Part shown: positions 1 to 8,578 of the stretch, one piece after another | Layout of the letters: each line of letters starts with the position of its first letter | Position numbering within the stretch: the stretch's first letter is position 1 | From: Pseudogracilibacillus sp037071985 | Lineage (GTDB): Bacteria; Bacillota; Bacilli; Bacillales; Amphibacillaceae | Direction: 5' to 3' | DNA: 64,000 nt | Assembly: GCF_037071985.1 (NCBI RefSeq) | Contig: NZ_JAXHDF010000007.1 | Span: 186,001-250,000, forward strand | The notes under the pieces: generated by a model | What the model saw: only the letters and a program-made list of their open reading frames with translations | Told to the model about the DNA's origin: nothing | Databases searched by the model: none | Translations under genes and position numbers: made by a program

Positions 1-344
1 ATGACTGGACTACATACAACGGCAGGCGCAAAGCAGCTATTTATCATACAAACTTCAAGCGAAAAGTGCCAATTCTAGTCAACATGAAAACGGAAAGCTA
101 TTTCTTTCCTACACATTCACCCACAAGCATCTACAATAAATGGTTTGCGTACCAACATATCGCTAAAATTAAAGAATGTACCCAACATCCAACCAAGACA
201 ATTATCACTTTTTCTAACGGTATCGAACTTTGTGTTAACATTTCTCATCATATTTTAGATAAACAAATGCAGCGAACCTTTGAGTGCATATATAGGATGA
301 GAAGGGGGCGGAATGAGGAAGAAAAATTAAGGAAAATATTCTAA
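1..344 (+). CDS. comK: Competence transcription factor ComK, C-terminal part (cut by window edge)
   Basis: ComK is the DNA-binding master regulator of competence genes in Bacillaceae. The frame is open from base 3, before any start codon, so the 5' end lies outside the window. The visible ~113 residues line up with the middle and C-terminal half of B. subtilis ComK as I remember it: a YNGRRKAAIYHTNFKRKVPI segment, then PILVN, FFPTHSP, a Trp in the KWFAYQHI segment, FSNGIEL and a final QRTFECIY stretch (ComK: GRKAGTYE, PIMVD, FLFPTLSS, FSNGKTMEL, QVYRT). The C-terminus is about 45 residues shorter than B. subtilis ComK, as in many non-subtilis homologues. A terminator follows. The family call is good; whether it activates competence in this strain is not shown. 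Confidence 0.82.
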   Translation, partial: DWTTYNGRRKAAIYHTNFKRKVPILVNMKTESYFFPTHSPTSIYNKWFAYQHIAKIKECTQHPTKTIITFSNGIELCVNISHHILDKQMQRTFECIYRMRRGRNEEEKLRKIF

Positions 345-363
345 TTTACATAAACACAGATAA

Positions 364-403
364 AAAATGCCATTAACGAAATTTGATCGTTAATGGCATT
401 TTT
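364..403 (+). terminator. Intrinsic terminator after comK
   Basis: A perfect 16-bp inverted repeat has arms AAAATGCCATTAACGA (364-379) and its complement (387-402) around a 7-nt loop, followed by T. It lies 20 bp after the comK stop. The A-rich left flank means it could also stop transcription from the other strand. Confidence 0.85.
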
Positions 404-787
404 ACTACTATGATGCTGTTATTCCAACTCTCTCCATTCTCTTGCAACACATGTTCACTCAGCGCCTCTCACTACTTACTATACAGAAAAATTTAGTTCC
501 ACTTTCTCCATTAAAAGTTAAACTTTAATAGTTTTTCATTTTCAGATAATGTTACTCTCGTTTCATCATCAGCCAAGAGGGTTCGGGTATAGCGAAATTG
601 TTAACTCCTTAAATTCCTTTCGCTATCACTCCAGTCAGACATTTACTGTTGACAATTGCCACGTTTTTTCTTCTGCAGCAAGTTTCACTTTTGGTCGAAG
701 AAAAAATAAAAAGATTGGTGATCGCCACCCTTTAATAATCTAATTCCCGACCCCAAAGATAAACGCCATCCCTCTTCACTTCGGTAA
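404..787. other. Gene-less stretch with a perfect 9-bp hairpin
   Basis: No convincing gene is visible. The strongest structure is a perfect inverted repeat, ATAGCGAAA (589-597) and TTTCGCTAT (618-626), with a 20-nt loop. A minus-strand frame (779 to 552) is broken by two stop codons, and a 64-codon plus-strand frame at 549-743 has no ribosome binding site; I count neither as a gene. Confidence 0.4.
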
Positions 788-1237
788 TCATTCAGTGACT
801 TTTTTTACTAGGTACGCCGAGTCTTGCAAAACTGAAAATCCATTTTTTTGATAAAAATGATAAGCTGGGACAGTCTTTTCAGTAGCTAATGTTATATGCT
901 TAATCTCTTTAGTCTTCAATATATTATTTGCTAGAGTAAGAAAAGTACTGCCTGCTCCTTGATTTTGCTTTTTTCTTGAAATAAAAAATTCCTTGATGAA
1001 ATATTCCCGCCCTTCCCACCAGTTAAAAATATAACCTAATGAGCAACCAATGAGCTCACCTTTTTCATCATAGAGAGCTAATGAGAGCGAGTTATTATTT
1101 TCAGTCAAATCTTTCATATATAAATTTAACTGTTTTTCATTATTCCATTTATCAAACCAAGGTTCATTCGAAAATACATCTAGAAATAGTTTCTTCATTT
1201 CCTCGAAATCACATTTTTTTAAGATACTTACCTCCAT
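788..1237 (-). CDS. GNAT family N-acetyltransferase
   Basis: A 149-residue single-domain GNAT protein, expected to move the acetyl group of acetyl-CoA to an amine. The acetyl-CoA pyrophosphate loop is visible as RKKQNQGAGS (residues 88-97), which fits the family pattern Q/R-x-x-G-x-G/A, and the C-terminal YHFYQKNGF is the usual helix and strand of motif B. The start at 1237 is supported by AAGGAGGT eight bases upstream. The substrate cannot be told; it could be a small molecule or a protein N-terminus. It appears monocistronic, between comK and the Asp-box protein pair. Length is normal for the family. Confidence 0.85.
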   Translation of the reverse strand: MEVSILKKCDFEEMKKLFLDVFSNEPWFDKWNNEKQLNLYMKDLTENNNSLSLALYDEKGELIGCSLGYIFNWWEGREYFIKEFFISRKKQNQGAGSTFLTLANNILKTKEIKHITLATEKTVPAYHFYQKNGFSVLQDSAYLVKKVTE

Positions 1238-1241
1238 CTAG

Positions 1242-1493
1242 TTAAACCTCCTTCATCATGATCCATAAAAAGTTAAAAATTTCGTGTCCTGAACTACGTT
1301 GAAATTTATTGATAGAAACAATCGCTTGTTTTTCTTGTATAACTACTATTTCAAAGGGTATCTACGGCAAAACTCCTTTACCCTTTAAACCTTATTCTTC
1401 ATTCCCAATCCGTTCCAAGACACATGAGCGACCTTCAATAGAACTCAAACCTTTTAATACTATTTTATCTTCACTAATCTTTTTAATTCTCAT
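1242..1493 (-). pseudogene. Possible small decayed gene with two in-frame stops
   Basis: Reading from an ATG at 1493 gives 84 codons ending in TAA at 1242, interrupted by TAA (1394-1392) and TAG (1364-1362). The residues look protein-like (starting MRIKKISEDKIVLKGLSS, later PFEIVVIQEKQAIVSIN), but no family is recognised and no good ribosome binding site precedes the ATG. Its end overlaps the ribosome binding site of the acetyltransferase gene. It may be a decayed small gene or chance; in AT-rich DNA two stops in 84 codons is not far from random. Confidence 0.28.
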
Positions 1494-1520
1494 AGCTATA
1501 TGATAAATTATCAAAAAATG

Positions 1521-2381
1521 TTATTGGAGTGATTTATAATTTAATGTATCTACTTCTTTATTCTCAATACCAACCTTATATAAAATAATGCTCCCGGCCG
1601 GTGAATTTCCCGTCTCTACTGAACGCAATTTAAAATCCTTACCTAATGCAATTACCCAATCAGCTTCCTGCTCTTTTTCTAAAACGATAGCAAGCGTTCC
1701 AAACTGATGGATTTGATCCCAGTCATAGACGGTAGTGTTGCCGTTTTCTATTACTTGAATTTCGTCTGGGCTACTGACGACACTTACATCCTCATTTTCC
1801 CAAACCCCTTGAATTTCTGCACCGACATAATAGTAAGCAACACCCTCATTTCGATCTCCGTAAGTTCCGATAAATGCCTGCTTCTTGTCTCCGGTTGTCT
1901 CATACGTAAAAACTGCCACATCATTAGTAAGCCACCGAACATCATAATCACCGGTAATCGGAGATGGCAATCTCTCTTTGGGACGGGAAACAATTCGGTA
2001 ATAAGACCTATAATACAATGCCTCGTCCAGTTGTTGATCCTCTTTAATCGAAAAAACATGGGTTAAATTCGGCGAGATGCTGACAATATTTTTAATTTCT
2101 TTATTGCTTTCAGTTAACAAGAAAACGTTCAAAATGATAAACAGACTAACAAGACTTGCTCCAATAATATGGAAGTTTCGTTTGAACGAAAATAACATAA
2201 TAATTGCGACATATAAACAGACTACTATTAAAATATTTAGGATATAAAATAAACGGTTATCCACATACTCCATCTGCAATCGATCTTGAAGAAGCAAATA
2301 ACCCATTTGAACAAAGAAAAGACCAATTGCAAATAAAAACAGCAGCCATTTTAGAATAAGGAGTATTTTATCCCTGTTCAT
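1521..2381 (-). CDS. Membrane-anchored protein of unknown function
   Basis: A 286-residue protein I do not recognise. Three hydrophobic segments (roughly residues 8-30, 44-66 and 73-93) form an N-terminal membrane domain. They are followed by a ~190-residue soluble part rich in beta-strand-like sequence, with Trp, Tyr and Asp/Gly turns and no catalytic motif that I can name. It overlaps the upstream Asp-box gene by 14 bp (2368-2381), so the two are translationally coupled and probably work together at the membrane. No terminator is seen just downstream. Confidence 0.6.
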   Translation of the reverse strand: MNRDKILLILKWLLFLFAIGLFFVQMGYLLLQDRLQMEYVDNRLFYILNILIVVCLYVAIIMLFSFKRNFHIIGASLVSLFIILNVFLLTESNKEIKNIVSISPNLTHVFSIKEDQQLDEALYYRSYYRIVSRPKERLPSPITGDYDVRWLTNDVAVFTYETTGDKKQAFIGTYGDRNEGVAYYYVGAEIQGVWENEDVSVVSSPDEIQVIENGNTTVYDWDQIHQFGTLAIVLEKEQEADWVIALGKDFKLRSVETGNSPAGSIILYKVGIENKEVDTLNYKSLQ

Positions 2382-3297
2382 CAGGTTGCACCTCCCTAAA
2401 AAACTCCCATGTTAATCCGTTATCTTCTGACCTAAACTCACCTTTCACTTTTCCGCCTTCATAATCACCATTAGGACCTTGATTAAGAAGAACAGTTAAA
2501 TAGTCTTCGTGTTTTTCTGGATCTTCCGCTTGGACAAAAACCCGCACATATTCCGGAGGCATGTTAAACTGTGCTTGCTTCCAGCTTTTTCCTCCATCTT
2601 GCGTCACAAACACATCTGGTATTTCAGGATTAATCGTTCCATACGATAAAAACCCTGTCTGTTCATCGATAAAACTTCCAAAGGCGATTAGCCGAGTTGT
2701 CGGAGGTTCAGCGGTTGCCTCCCACGTCGCCCCACCGTCATGCGTCAGATAAACAATCGAAAATTCCTGTGACATTGTCCGGCCGCCTGACAGTACGACA
2801 TATCCGAACGATTCATTTAAGAAATCGACCTTTCTGAAACGCACCCCTGACAAAGCCTCTGCAATGACCCCATCTTGCCACGTCTCCCCTCGATCATACG
2901 AATACTTTAACAACACTTTTTCAACATATTCTTGATTCGTTTCTTCACCGTAAATAAAAGCAGCAATATTTTCAGTTAATATATAACTGTCTTCAATCAA
3001 TTCTGTCCCGTTCCCATGATATTCACCATGAAACAATAATTCCTTGTCAATCGGAACGTTGATCCAGTCAGCGCCGCCATTATAAGTGATGTTCAACTCA
3101 TCATTTTGTAACGTATAACTAATCGCTTCATCAGTTAGTGGCTCGAATGATTCAGGTTCCTGTTCAGCAGGTTCAACCGTCTCAATTGGATTAGTTGGTT
3201 TTGGATAATAAATAGGATTCTGATTTTCATATAGATAGATGCCAATACTTAACGCTAAGATCATTAAAGTGGCAAGAAATACAGCAATGCGTTTCAT
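2368..3297 (-). CDS. Secreted/anchored BNR (Asp-box) repeat protein
   Basis: A 309-residue protein with an N-terminal hydrophobic segment (residues 4-23, signal anchor or uncleaved signal) and a Pro/Glu-rich linker (30-55). Four Asp-box (BNR) repeats follow: SYDRGETW (133-140), THDGGATW (185-192), TQDGGKSW (232-239) and SEDNGLTW (290-297). These S-x-D-x-G-x-x-W turns mark beta-propellers such as sialidase, Ycf48 and VPS10-like folds. No sialidase catalytic Arg triad or RIP motif is apparent, so it is more likely a binding or assembly propeller than an enzyme. It is the first gene of a two-gene unit with the overlapping membrane protein. A ribosome binding site (AAAAGGAG) precedes the ATG. Confidence 0.75.
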   Translation of the reverse strand: MKRIAVFLATLMILALSIGIYLYENQNPIYYPKPTNPIETVEPAEQEPESFEPLTDEAISYTLQNDELNITYNGGADWINVPIDKELLFHGEYHGNGTELIEDSYILTENIAAFIYGEETNQEYVEKVLLKYSYDRGETWQDGVIAEALSGVRFRKVDFLNESFGYVVLSGGRTMSQEFSIVYLTHDGGATWEATAEPPTTRLIAFGSFIDEQTGFLSYGTINPEIPDVFVTQDGGKSWKQAQFNMPPEYVRVFVQAEDPEKHEDYLTVLLNQGPNGDYEGGKVKGEFRSEDNGLTWEFFREVQPDEQG

Positions 3298-3823
3298 AGA
3301 ATAACTCCTTTTACTTCTCTCAATCTACTATTTAATAAAATTACCTATAAATGTAAATATGACAATTATAGGCTATCATACTTACTTTTTTAATCCTTGT
3401 CAATAAGGGGGTCCGTTCCTATTAATTCATGTGGGACAGAATAAAACATGCTATTAATGGTAATATGTAGTGTAATTCATTTCAAGATACTATATATAGT
3501 TTATACAATGTTTATTAAATAAAGATTATAAAACTATCATTGTTCAAAATAAAATATAAAAGGAGCAGAAAAAGCAATTGTCGGTTCCCTCTTTGAAATA
3601 ACACTAATAGAAACATCTCTATCCTTAATGACGTTTAATAAATTCTTGTTTATATGTTACCTAACGAAAATATACAAGTAATGTTTTTTTGTTCTTTTTT
3701 GGATTATAATTACAGTTGAATCGCTATCTGAGCTGAGGCCTTTATCTCATAAATTAATTTAATTAATTAAGTTAATTGTTCTATGCTATAATAACAAAAG
3801 AATATTGTATTGGAGGCGGAGAG
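3298..3823. other. Divergent intergenic region upstream of the ROK repressor gene
   Basis: AT-rich spacer between two divergent units. Its only clear content is the operator/promoter at 3751-3792. I see no gene, terminator or RNA structure in 3298-3740. Confidence 0.5.
3751..3792 (+). promoter_or_regulatory. rok promoter with overlapping ROK operator (autoregulation)
   Basis: A TATAAT -10 lies at 3787-3792, 32 bp before the ATG. The -35 position falls inside an AT-rich dyad (3751-3777) containing TTAATTTAATTAA (3754-3766) followed by TTAAGTTAATT. The same core occurs at the galK and importer promoters (9786-9798 and 9941-9953). A repressor bound here would cover the -35 region, so autorepression is inferred. 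Confidence 0.65.
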
Positions 3824-4984
3824 ATGCAGCAGCGGGGTACATTTCAAATGATGAAATCAGTAAATAAATCATTAATTTTAAATAAAATCCGAACGAATCA
3901 ACCAATTTCAAGAGCACAAATAGCAAAGGAAACAAAATTAACACCCCCAACGGTAAGTAATATTGTTAAAGAATTACTTGAGCAGGAAATCATTAAGGAA
4001 AGCGATCTTGGTGTATCAAAGGGTGGCAGAAAACCAACCATGTTACAAGTTAATAGTAATCGCTTTTATGTGATCGGCGTAGATGTTGGTCCTAACACAA
4101 TTGACTGTTTAATAACTGATCTGTCTGGAAAAGTTTTAGAACGATCGTCCAGTAAATTAAACGGCGAATTAACGAATGAAAAATTTCTCACAAAATTAAA
4201 GGATATTATCCACCATATTATTCAATCCATTTCCGAACAAGAAAAAATTATTGGTATTGGGATAGCTATGCACGGTGTTGTTGATGTGGAAAACGGAATT
4301 TCTTTATTTGCGCCAAATTTAAAGCTAAGTAATATACCAATTAAAGAAGAATTGGAAAAAGAGTTTGACCTTGTAGTTAAAGTTGAAAACGATGCTAGGG
4401 CGATGGCTTTAGGAGAATCTTGGTTTGGACAACATGACAATCCCTTAAGCATGCTAGTGGTGAACATTGGAAGCGGTGTCGGAGCTGGGGTAGTAGTTAA
4501 TGGGAAATTATACCACGGCGCCAATGACTTGGCAGGAGAAGTTGGTCACATGACCATTGATATCAATGGAGATATTTGTGATTGTGGGAATAAAGGATGT
4601 TTACAGACATTTGCTACAGGTTCAGCAATAGTTAAAAAAGCGAATCAAGTGTCAAATGAACCAATCCAGTCTGGAGAAGAAGTTTATAATTTAGCTAAAA
4701 GTGGGAAGCAAGATTATATTACTATACTAGAAGAGACCGGAAGAATAATCGGCATTGGTTTAACGAACTTAATACATATTATAAATCCAGAACTCATTGT
4801 TTTAGGTGGGGGAGTAACCAAATCAGAAAAGTTTTTGCTTAACCCGATAAAAGAAGAAATACGAAACCGTGGATTAACAGACAATGCTATGAAGACAAAA
4901 GTAGTCATTTCATCACACGGTGAAGATGCAACTCTTTTAGGTGCAATATCCTTAGTATTGATAGAACTATTTGAGCCAATTTAA
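3824..4984 (+). CDS. ROK family transcriptional repressor of the galactose regulon
   Basis: A sugar-responsive repressor of the ROK/NagC/XylR type. An N-terminal winged helix-turn-helix (about residues 20-55, PISRAQIAKETKLTPPTVS) is followed by an actin-fold sugar-binding domain. That domain starts with GVDVG and carries GSGVGAG, the sugar-binding GEVGH (238-242) and the zinc-binding CDCGNKGCLQ (252-261). I chose the ATG at 3824 because GGAGGCGGAGAG lies directly upstream; an open frame extends to 3776 but lacks a ribosome binding site. Convergent with galM and separated from it by a bidirectional terminator. Three matching operators suggest that it controls itself, galKETM and the divergent importer. 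The inducer (galactose or a galactoside) is inferred. Confidence 0.88.
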   Translation: MQQRGTFQMMKSVNKSLILNKIRTNQPISRAQIAKETKLTPPTVSNIVKELLEQEIIKESDLGVSKGGRKPTMLQVNSNRFYVIGVDVGPNTIDCLITDLSGKVLERSSSKLNGELTNEKFLTKLKDIIHHIIQSISEQEKIIGIGIAMHGVVDVENGISLFAPNLKLSNIPIKEELEKEFDLVVKVENDARAMALGESWFGQHDNPLSMLVVNIGSGVGAGVVVNGKLYHGANDLAGEVGHMTIDINGDICDCGNKGCLQTFATGSAIVKKANQVSNEPIQSGEEVYNLAKSGKQDYITILEETGRIIGIGLTNLIHIINPELIVLGGGVTKSEKFLLNPIKEEIRNRGLTDNAMKTKVVISSHGEDATLLGAISLVLIELFEPI

Positions 4985-4989
4985 TTAAT

Positions 4990-5034
4990 AAAATGCCCGA
5001 AATCAGAAAAAACATTTCTAATTTCGGGCATTTT
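4990..5034. terminator. Bidirectional terminator between rok and galM
   Basis: A perfect 14-bp stem, AAAATGCCCGAAAT (4990-5003) with ATTTCGGGCATTTT (5021-5034), lies between convergent stops at 4984 and 5038. Runs of A and T flank both sides. Confidence 0.88.
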
Positions 5035-5037
5035 AAA

Positions 5038-6084
5038 TTATTTTTTCTTCTCTACCATATCAAATGAAAATATCGTTTGTTTTTTATATGTTTCATTTGG
5101 TAATAAAGTAATGGAAGGTAAATCATTTAACCATAATGATGCTGAAGGGGCTTGTGTCTCAAAACATACACCTAAATATTTCTTCGATTTTACTTCATTC
5201 AATCTGATACCTTCTTGCATCCCATTAGCTGTATACATTACCATTCCTGGTTGATTCGTTTTTATTTTCATTATTCTTCCACTATCATTATTGGCTACTA
5301 TTACTTGATTTGCAGTTTGTTGATCAAATAAAAAATAATGGTCATACCCACATCCTACCAACTGGTTTTGTTCATTATGTGATACAAACCCCTCTTGTAA
5401 TAATTTACCTCTTCTAAAATCGAATTCTGTTTCACTAACATCCTCTACTATATCAAAGGGAATTAAGTCTTTATCTAATTTGAGGATCCTGCTACTATCA
5501 ATTGTAACTTCATGATCCGAAACCGTATTTTTTAAATCCCCACTTAGATTAAAATAAGAATGATTTGTAAGTGTTAAGACGGTCTCCTTGTCTGTTGTAG
5601 CCTCATAATCAATCAAAAATTCATTATTTATTGTTAATCGATATGTAACCTTTACGTTCACATTTCCTGGATAACCACTTTCTCCATCCGGACTCGTATA
5701 CGTAAATGTTACACCAATTCCGTCTTCCTCTTGAAAAGTGTTAAAATCCCATAAAACATTATGGAACCCTTTTTTACCGCCATGTAAATGATGGCAACTT
5801 TCATTTTGATCTAATTTATATTCCGTGTTCTGAATTTGGATGGTAGCATTCTTAATTCTTCCAGCAACTCGTCCAATAATCGCCCCTAAATACAATGGGT
5901 TTGTTTCATAATGAGTATAGTCCTGGTAGCATAATACAATGTTCTCTTTGGTGCCATATTTATCGGGAACTAAAATTTTTGTAATGATACCACCAAAATT
6001 TAAAAAGCTAATGCTCATAAAATGATTCGATAAGGTAAATTCATACCAATCATCATTTATTTTCTCTTTTTTCAAATCTATCAA
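5038..6084 (-). CDS. galM: Aldose 1-epimerase (galactose mutarotase)
   Basis: Interconverts beta- and alpha-D-galactose, feeding GalK. The 348-residue length is typical. Visible family motifs are GRVAGRI (residues 71-77), the His pair in CHHLHGG (97-103), the catalytic His segment NHSYFNLSG (174-182) and the catalytic Glu in FETQAPSASLW near residue 310. Last gene of the minus-strand gal operon, 17 bp after galT. The start is a TTG with a weak AGAAGATG ribosome binding site, so the exact N-terminus is less sure. Ends at a bidirectional terminator. Confidence 0.93.
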   Translation of the reverse strand: MIDLKKEKINDDWYEFTLSNHFMSISFLNFGGIITKILVPDKYGTKENIVLCYQDYTHYETNPLYLGAIIGRVAGRIKNATIQIQNTEYKLDQNESCHHLHGGKKGFHNVLWDFNTFQEEDGIGVTFTYTSPDGESGYPGNVNVKVTYRLTINNEFLIDYEATTDKETVLTLTNHSYFNLSGDLKNTVSDHEVTIDSSRILKLDKDLIPFDIVEDVSETEFDFRRGKLLQEGFVSHNEQNQLVGCGYDHYFLFDQQTANQVIVANNDSGRIMKIKTNQPGMVMYTANGMQEGIRLNEVKSKKYLGVCFETQAPSASLWLNDLPSITLLPNETYKKQTIFSFDMVEKKK

Positions 6085-6101
6085 TGTTCATCTTCTCACT
6101 T

Positions 6102-7580
6102 TTATATAGTACGAATAAATCGCTCAAAGGCTCTGATTCCTTTTTCATCTTGCTTAAATACTCCAGCATCTTCTAAGATTCTTATAAACTTGTACCCTAA
6201 TTCTTCCTGGATCAGTTGAGTAACATCCATGTGTGCAACGTAATTATCCTTCAACTGTTCTGCCCATTTTTGATGATAAGCCGGTACTTCGCACGGTTTA
6301 TTTAACACATATTTTTTAATTTCCTCTAATTCTTCTTTTAATCTAGCAGGCAATACTGCAAGCCCCATTACTTCAATTAAACCAATATTTTCTTTTTTAA
6401 TATGTTGGACATCTTCATGAGGATGAAATACCCCAGAAGGAAATGCCTCTGTAGTCCGATTATTTCGTAATACAAGATCCATTTCAAATTCACTATCTCG
6501 CATTCTAGCAATCGGCGTTATTGTGTTATGAGGTATATCATTTGTAAAAGCAATAATCCCTGATTCTTCATCTGAATAATTTTGCCATGCGGTTAAAATC
6601 GCCTCACTCGCTTCCACAAGCTCATTTTTGTTTTTACCTTTTATTCGAATAACGGAAAGTGGCCACTTTAATATAGCCCCTTCAATACCTTCAAATTGTT
6701 CTAATCCAAACGTCAAAATGGTTTCCGCTTTCTCCATTGCAAATGAATGATGGCCAGCTTGGTAATGATCATGACTTAAAATTGATCCACCTACAATTGG
6801 TAAATCTGCATTAGACCCTATGAAATAATGAGGAAACTTTTCAACAAATAATAACAAGCGCTCAAAAGTGTCCCGATTAATTTTCATATCCCGATGCTCT
6901 TCACATAGTAGTATGCTATGTTCGTTGTAATAAATATAAGGCGAATATTGTAAATACCAATTTTCACCCAATAGTGGTACTTTAATTATCCGATGGTTCG
7001 CTCGTGCTGGATATCCTGTTCTTCCTTCATAACCTTCGTTTTCAATACAGAGCAAACACTTGGGATATTCAATTTGTAGACGCTTCATTTCACGTTCTCT
7101 TTTTATCTGTTCGGGATCTTTTTCGGGTTTTGACAGGTTAATAGTAATTTCAATGTCTCCATAACTGGTACTCGTCATAAAATGGATATTTTTCTTAATC
7201 TGTTCCATTTGTATATAGTTACTATTTTTACTTAGTTCATAAAAATAATTTGTTGCCTCCTTAGGTGAAATCTTATACTTTTGATAAAATTTACTATTAA
7301 CTGTAGAAGGCAAATCAATAAAACAATTCATTATATTAGCCTTCAATACCTCCTTTTCATCAAAAACATTCTCTATAATATTATTTTCAATCGCATAATT
7401 AATTATCTTATCTAATTGATGAGGGATAGAATCGTTAGAAATATTACATATATCTGACGGCCATGTGTCCAATTTTAGTTGAGCTAAAATTTGGTTGCGG
7501 GTATACATTCGATCTGTTTCTTCTATGAGCTCTTGTTCAATCGCCTTTTCTACTAAACTAGCAATATGATTAAAGATCAA
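6102..7580 (-). CDS. galT: UDP-glucose--hexose-1-phosphate uridylyltransferase (GalT, Bacillus type)
   Basis: Swaps UMP between UDP-glucose and galactose-1-phosphate, giving UDP-galactose and glucose-1-phosphate. At 492 residues it belongs to the long Firmicute class, not the ~350-residue E. coli class. Signals are CLLCIENEGYEGR with its Cys pair (zinc/fold site), ARANHRI, the GGSILSHDHYQAGHHSF segment with the catalytic His-x-His-type cluster, and VFHPHEDVQHI near the C-terminus. The TTG start at 7580 overlaps the galE stop (TTGA) and is preceded by GGAGAGG, so it is translationally coupled. Confidence 0.93.
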   Translation of the reverse strand: MIFNHIASLVEKAIEQELIEETDRMYTRNQILAQLKLDTWPSDICNISNDSIPHQLDKIINYAIENNIIENVFDEKEVLKANIMNCFIDLPSTVNSKFYQKYKISPKEATNYFYELSKNSNYIQMEQIKKNIHFMTSTSYGDIEITINLSKPEKDPEQIKREREMKRLQIEYPKCLLCIENEGYEGRTGYPARANHRIIKVPLLGENWYLQYSPYIYYNEHSILLCEEHRDMKINRDTFERLLLFVEKFPHYFIGSNADLPIVGGSILSHDHYQAGHHSFAMEKAETILTFGLEQFEGIEGAILKWPLSVIRIKGKNKNELVEASEAILTAWQNYSDEESGIIAFTNDIPHNTITPIARMRDSEFEMDLVLRNNRTTEAFPSGVFHPHEDVQHIKKENIGLIEVMGLAVLPARLKEELEEIKKYVLNKPCEVPAYHQKWAEQLKDNYVAHMDVTQLIQEELGYKFIRILEDAGVFKQDEKGIRAFERFIRTI

Positions 7581-8578
7581 TTAATACCTCTCCTTTTATA
7601 ACCATTTGGGTTTTCATTATGCCAATTCCAAGCATCCTCTATCATTCTTTCTATAGAAGACCTGGTTGGATTCCAACCTAATACCTTTTTCGCTTTACTG
7701 GAATCGGCGATCAGAATACTTGGATCTCCTTTACGACGTTCCCCGATCTGCTCTTTAATTTCGTTACCTGTTACTAATCTTGCGGTAGAGATAATTTCTT
7801 TGACTGAAAATCCCGCATTACTCCCTAAGTTAAACACATTACTAACTCCATTATTCTGTAAATAATTTAAAGCTAATAAATGTGCGTCAATCAAATCTTC
7901 CACATGTATGTAATCCCGGATACAGGTACCATCTTCCGTATCATAATTATCACCAAATATCGTTATATATGGACGTTGGCCTAATGCCGTCTGTAAAACA
8001 ATTGGTATTAGATGGGTTTCCGGTTCATGATCTTCTCCAATTTCTCCGGTGCCCCTTGCTCCAGCTACATTAAAGTATCGTAATGAAACATAGTTTATCC
8101 CATGAGCGATATTCATCCATTTCATCAATTTTTCCATCGTTAGTTTAGTTTCTCCATACGTGTTAGTAGGTGCAGGAATCAGCTCTTCAGTTATCGGTAT
8201 CTGGCTTGGTTCCCCATATACAGCTGCTGTCGAAGAAAAAACAATTTGCTTCACATGATATTCTTTCATGACTTGCAGTAAAACTTGCGTTCCATAAACA
8301 TTATTATCAAAATACTTTAACGGATTTTCCATCGATTCCCCGACAAGAGAATTGGCCGCAAAATGGATAACAGCATCAATTTTTTCTTGCATGAAAACAT
8401 CGCGTAAAAAATCAATCTTTCGAATATCACCTTTATAAAACGTTGCTTCCGGGTGAACTGCCTCTATATGACCTGTTTCAAGATGGTCAATAATTACAAC
8501 TTTCTTTCCTTCTTCGATTAATTGATACACAGCATGAGAACCTATGTACCCCGCACCTCCAACAACTAATATACTCAT
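7577..8578 (-). CDS. galE: UDP-glucose 4-epimerase
   Basis: NAD-dependent interconversion of UDP-galactose and UDP-glucose. This is an extended-SDR protein with the Rossmann GGAGYIGS (residues 7-14), DIRK, the FAANSLVGES segment, the catalytic Ser/Thr in SSTAAVYG (115-122) and the YxxxK dyad YGETK (141-145). At 333 residues it is full length. ATGA overlap with galK upstream and TTGA overlap with galT downstream show tight coupling. Besides galactose catabolism, it can supply UDP-galactose to the exopolysaccharide locus 10 kb away. Confidence 0.95.
   Translation of the reverse strand: MSILVVGGAGYIGSHAVYQLIEEGKKVVIIDHLETGHIEAVHPEATFYKGDIRKIDFLRDVFMQEKIDAVIHFAANSLVGESMENPLKYFDNNVYGTQVLLQVMKEYHVKQIVFSSTAAVYGEPSQIPITEELIPAPTNTYGETKLTMEKLMKWMNIAHGINYVSLRYFNVAGARGTGEIGEDHEPETHLIPIVLQTALGQRPYITIFGDNYDTEDGTCIRDYIHVEDLIDAHLLALNYLQNNGVSNVFNLGSNAGFSVKEIISTARLVTGNEIKEQIGERRKGDPSILIADSSKAKKVLGWNPTRSSIERMIEDAWNWHNENPNGYKRRGIN

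Noticed and set aside
549..743. A 64-codon plus-strand frame after comK
   Set aside because: No ribosome binding site, residue composition unlike its neighbours, and no family resemblance.
552..779. Minus-strand frame with two stops after comK as a pseudogene
   Set aside because: The stop density is what random AT-rich sequence gives, and no family is recognised; only the perfect hairpin inside it is recorded.
1707..2066. A 119-codon plus-strand frame and a 91-codon minus frame (1784-2059)
   Set aside because: Both lie inside the well-supported membrane-protein gene at 1521-2381 in other frames.
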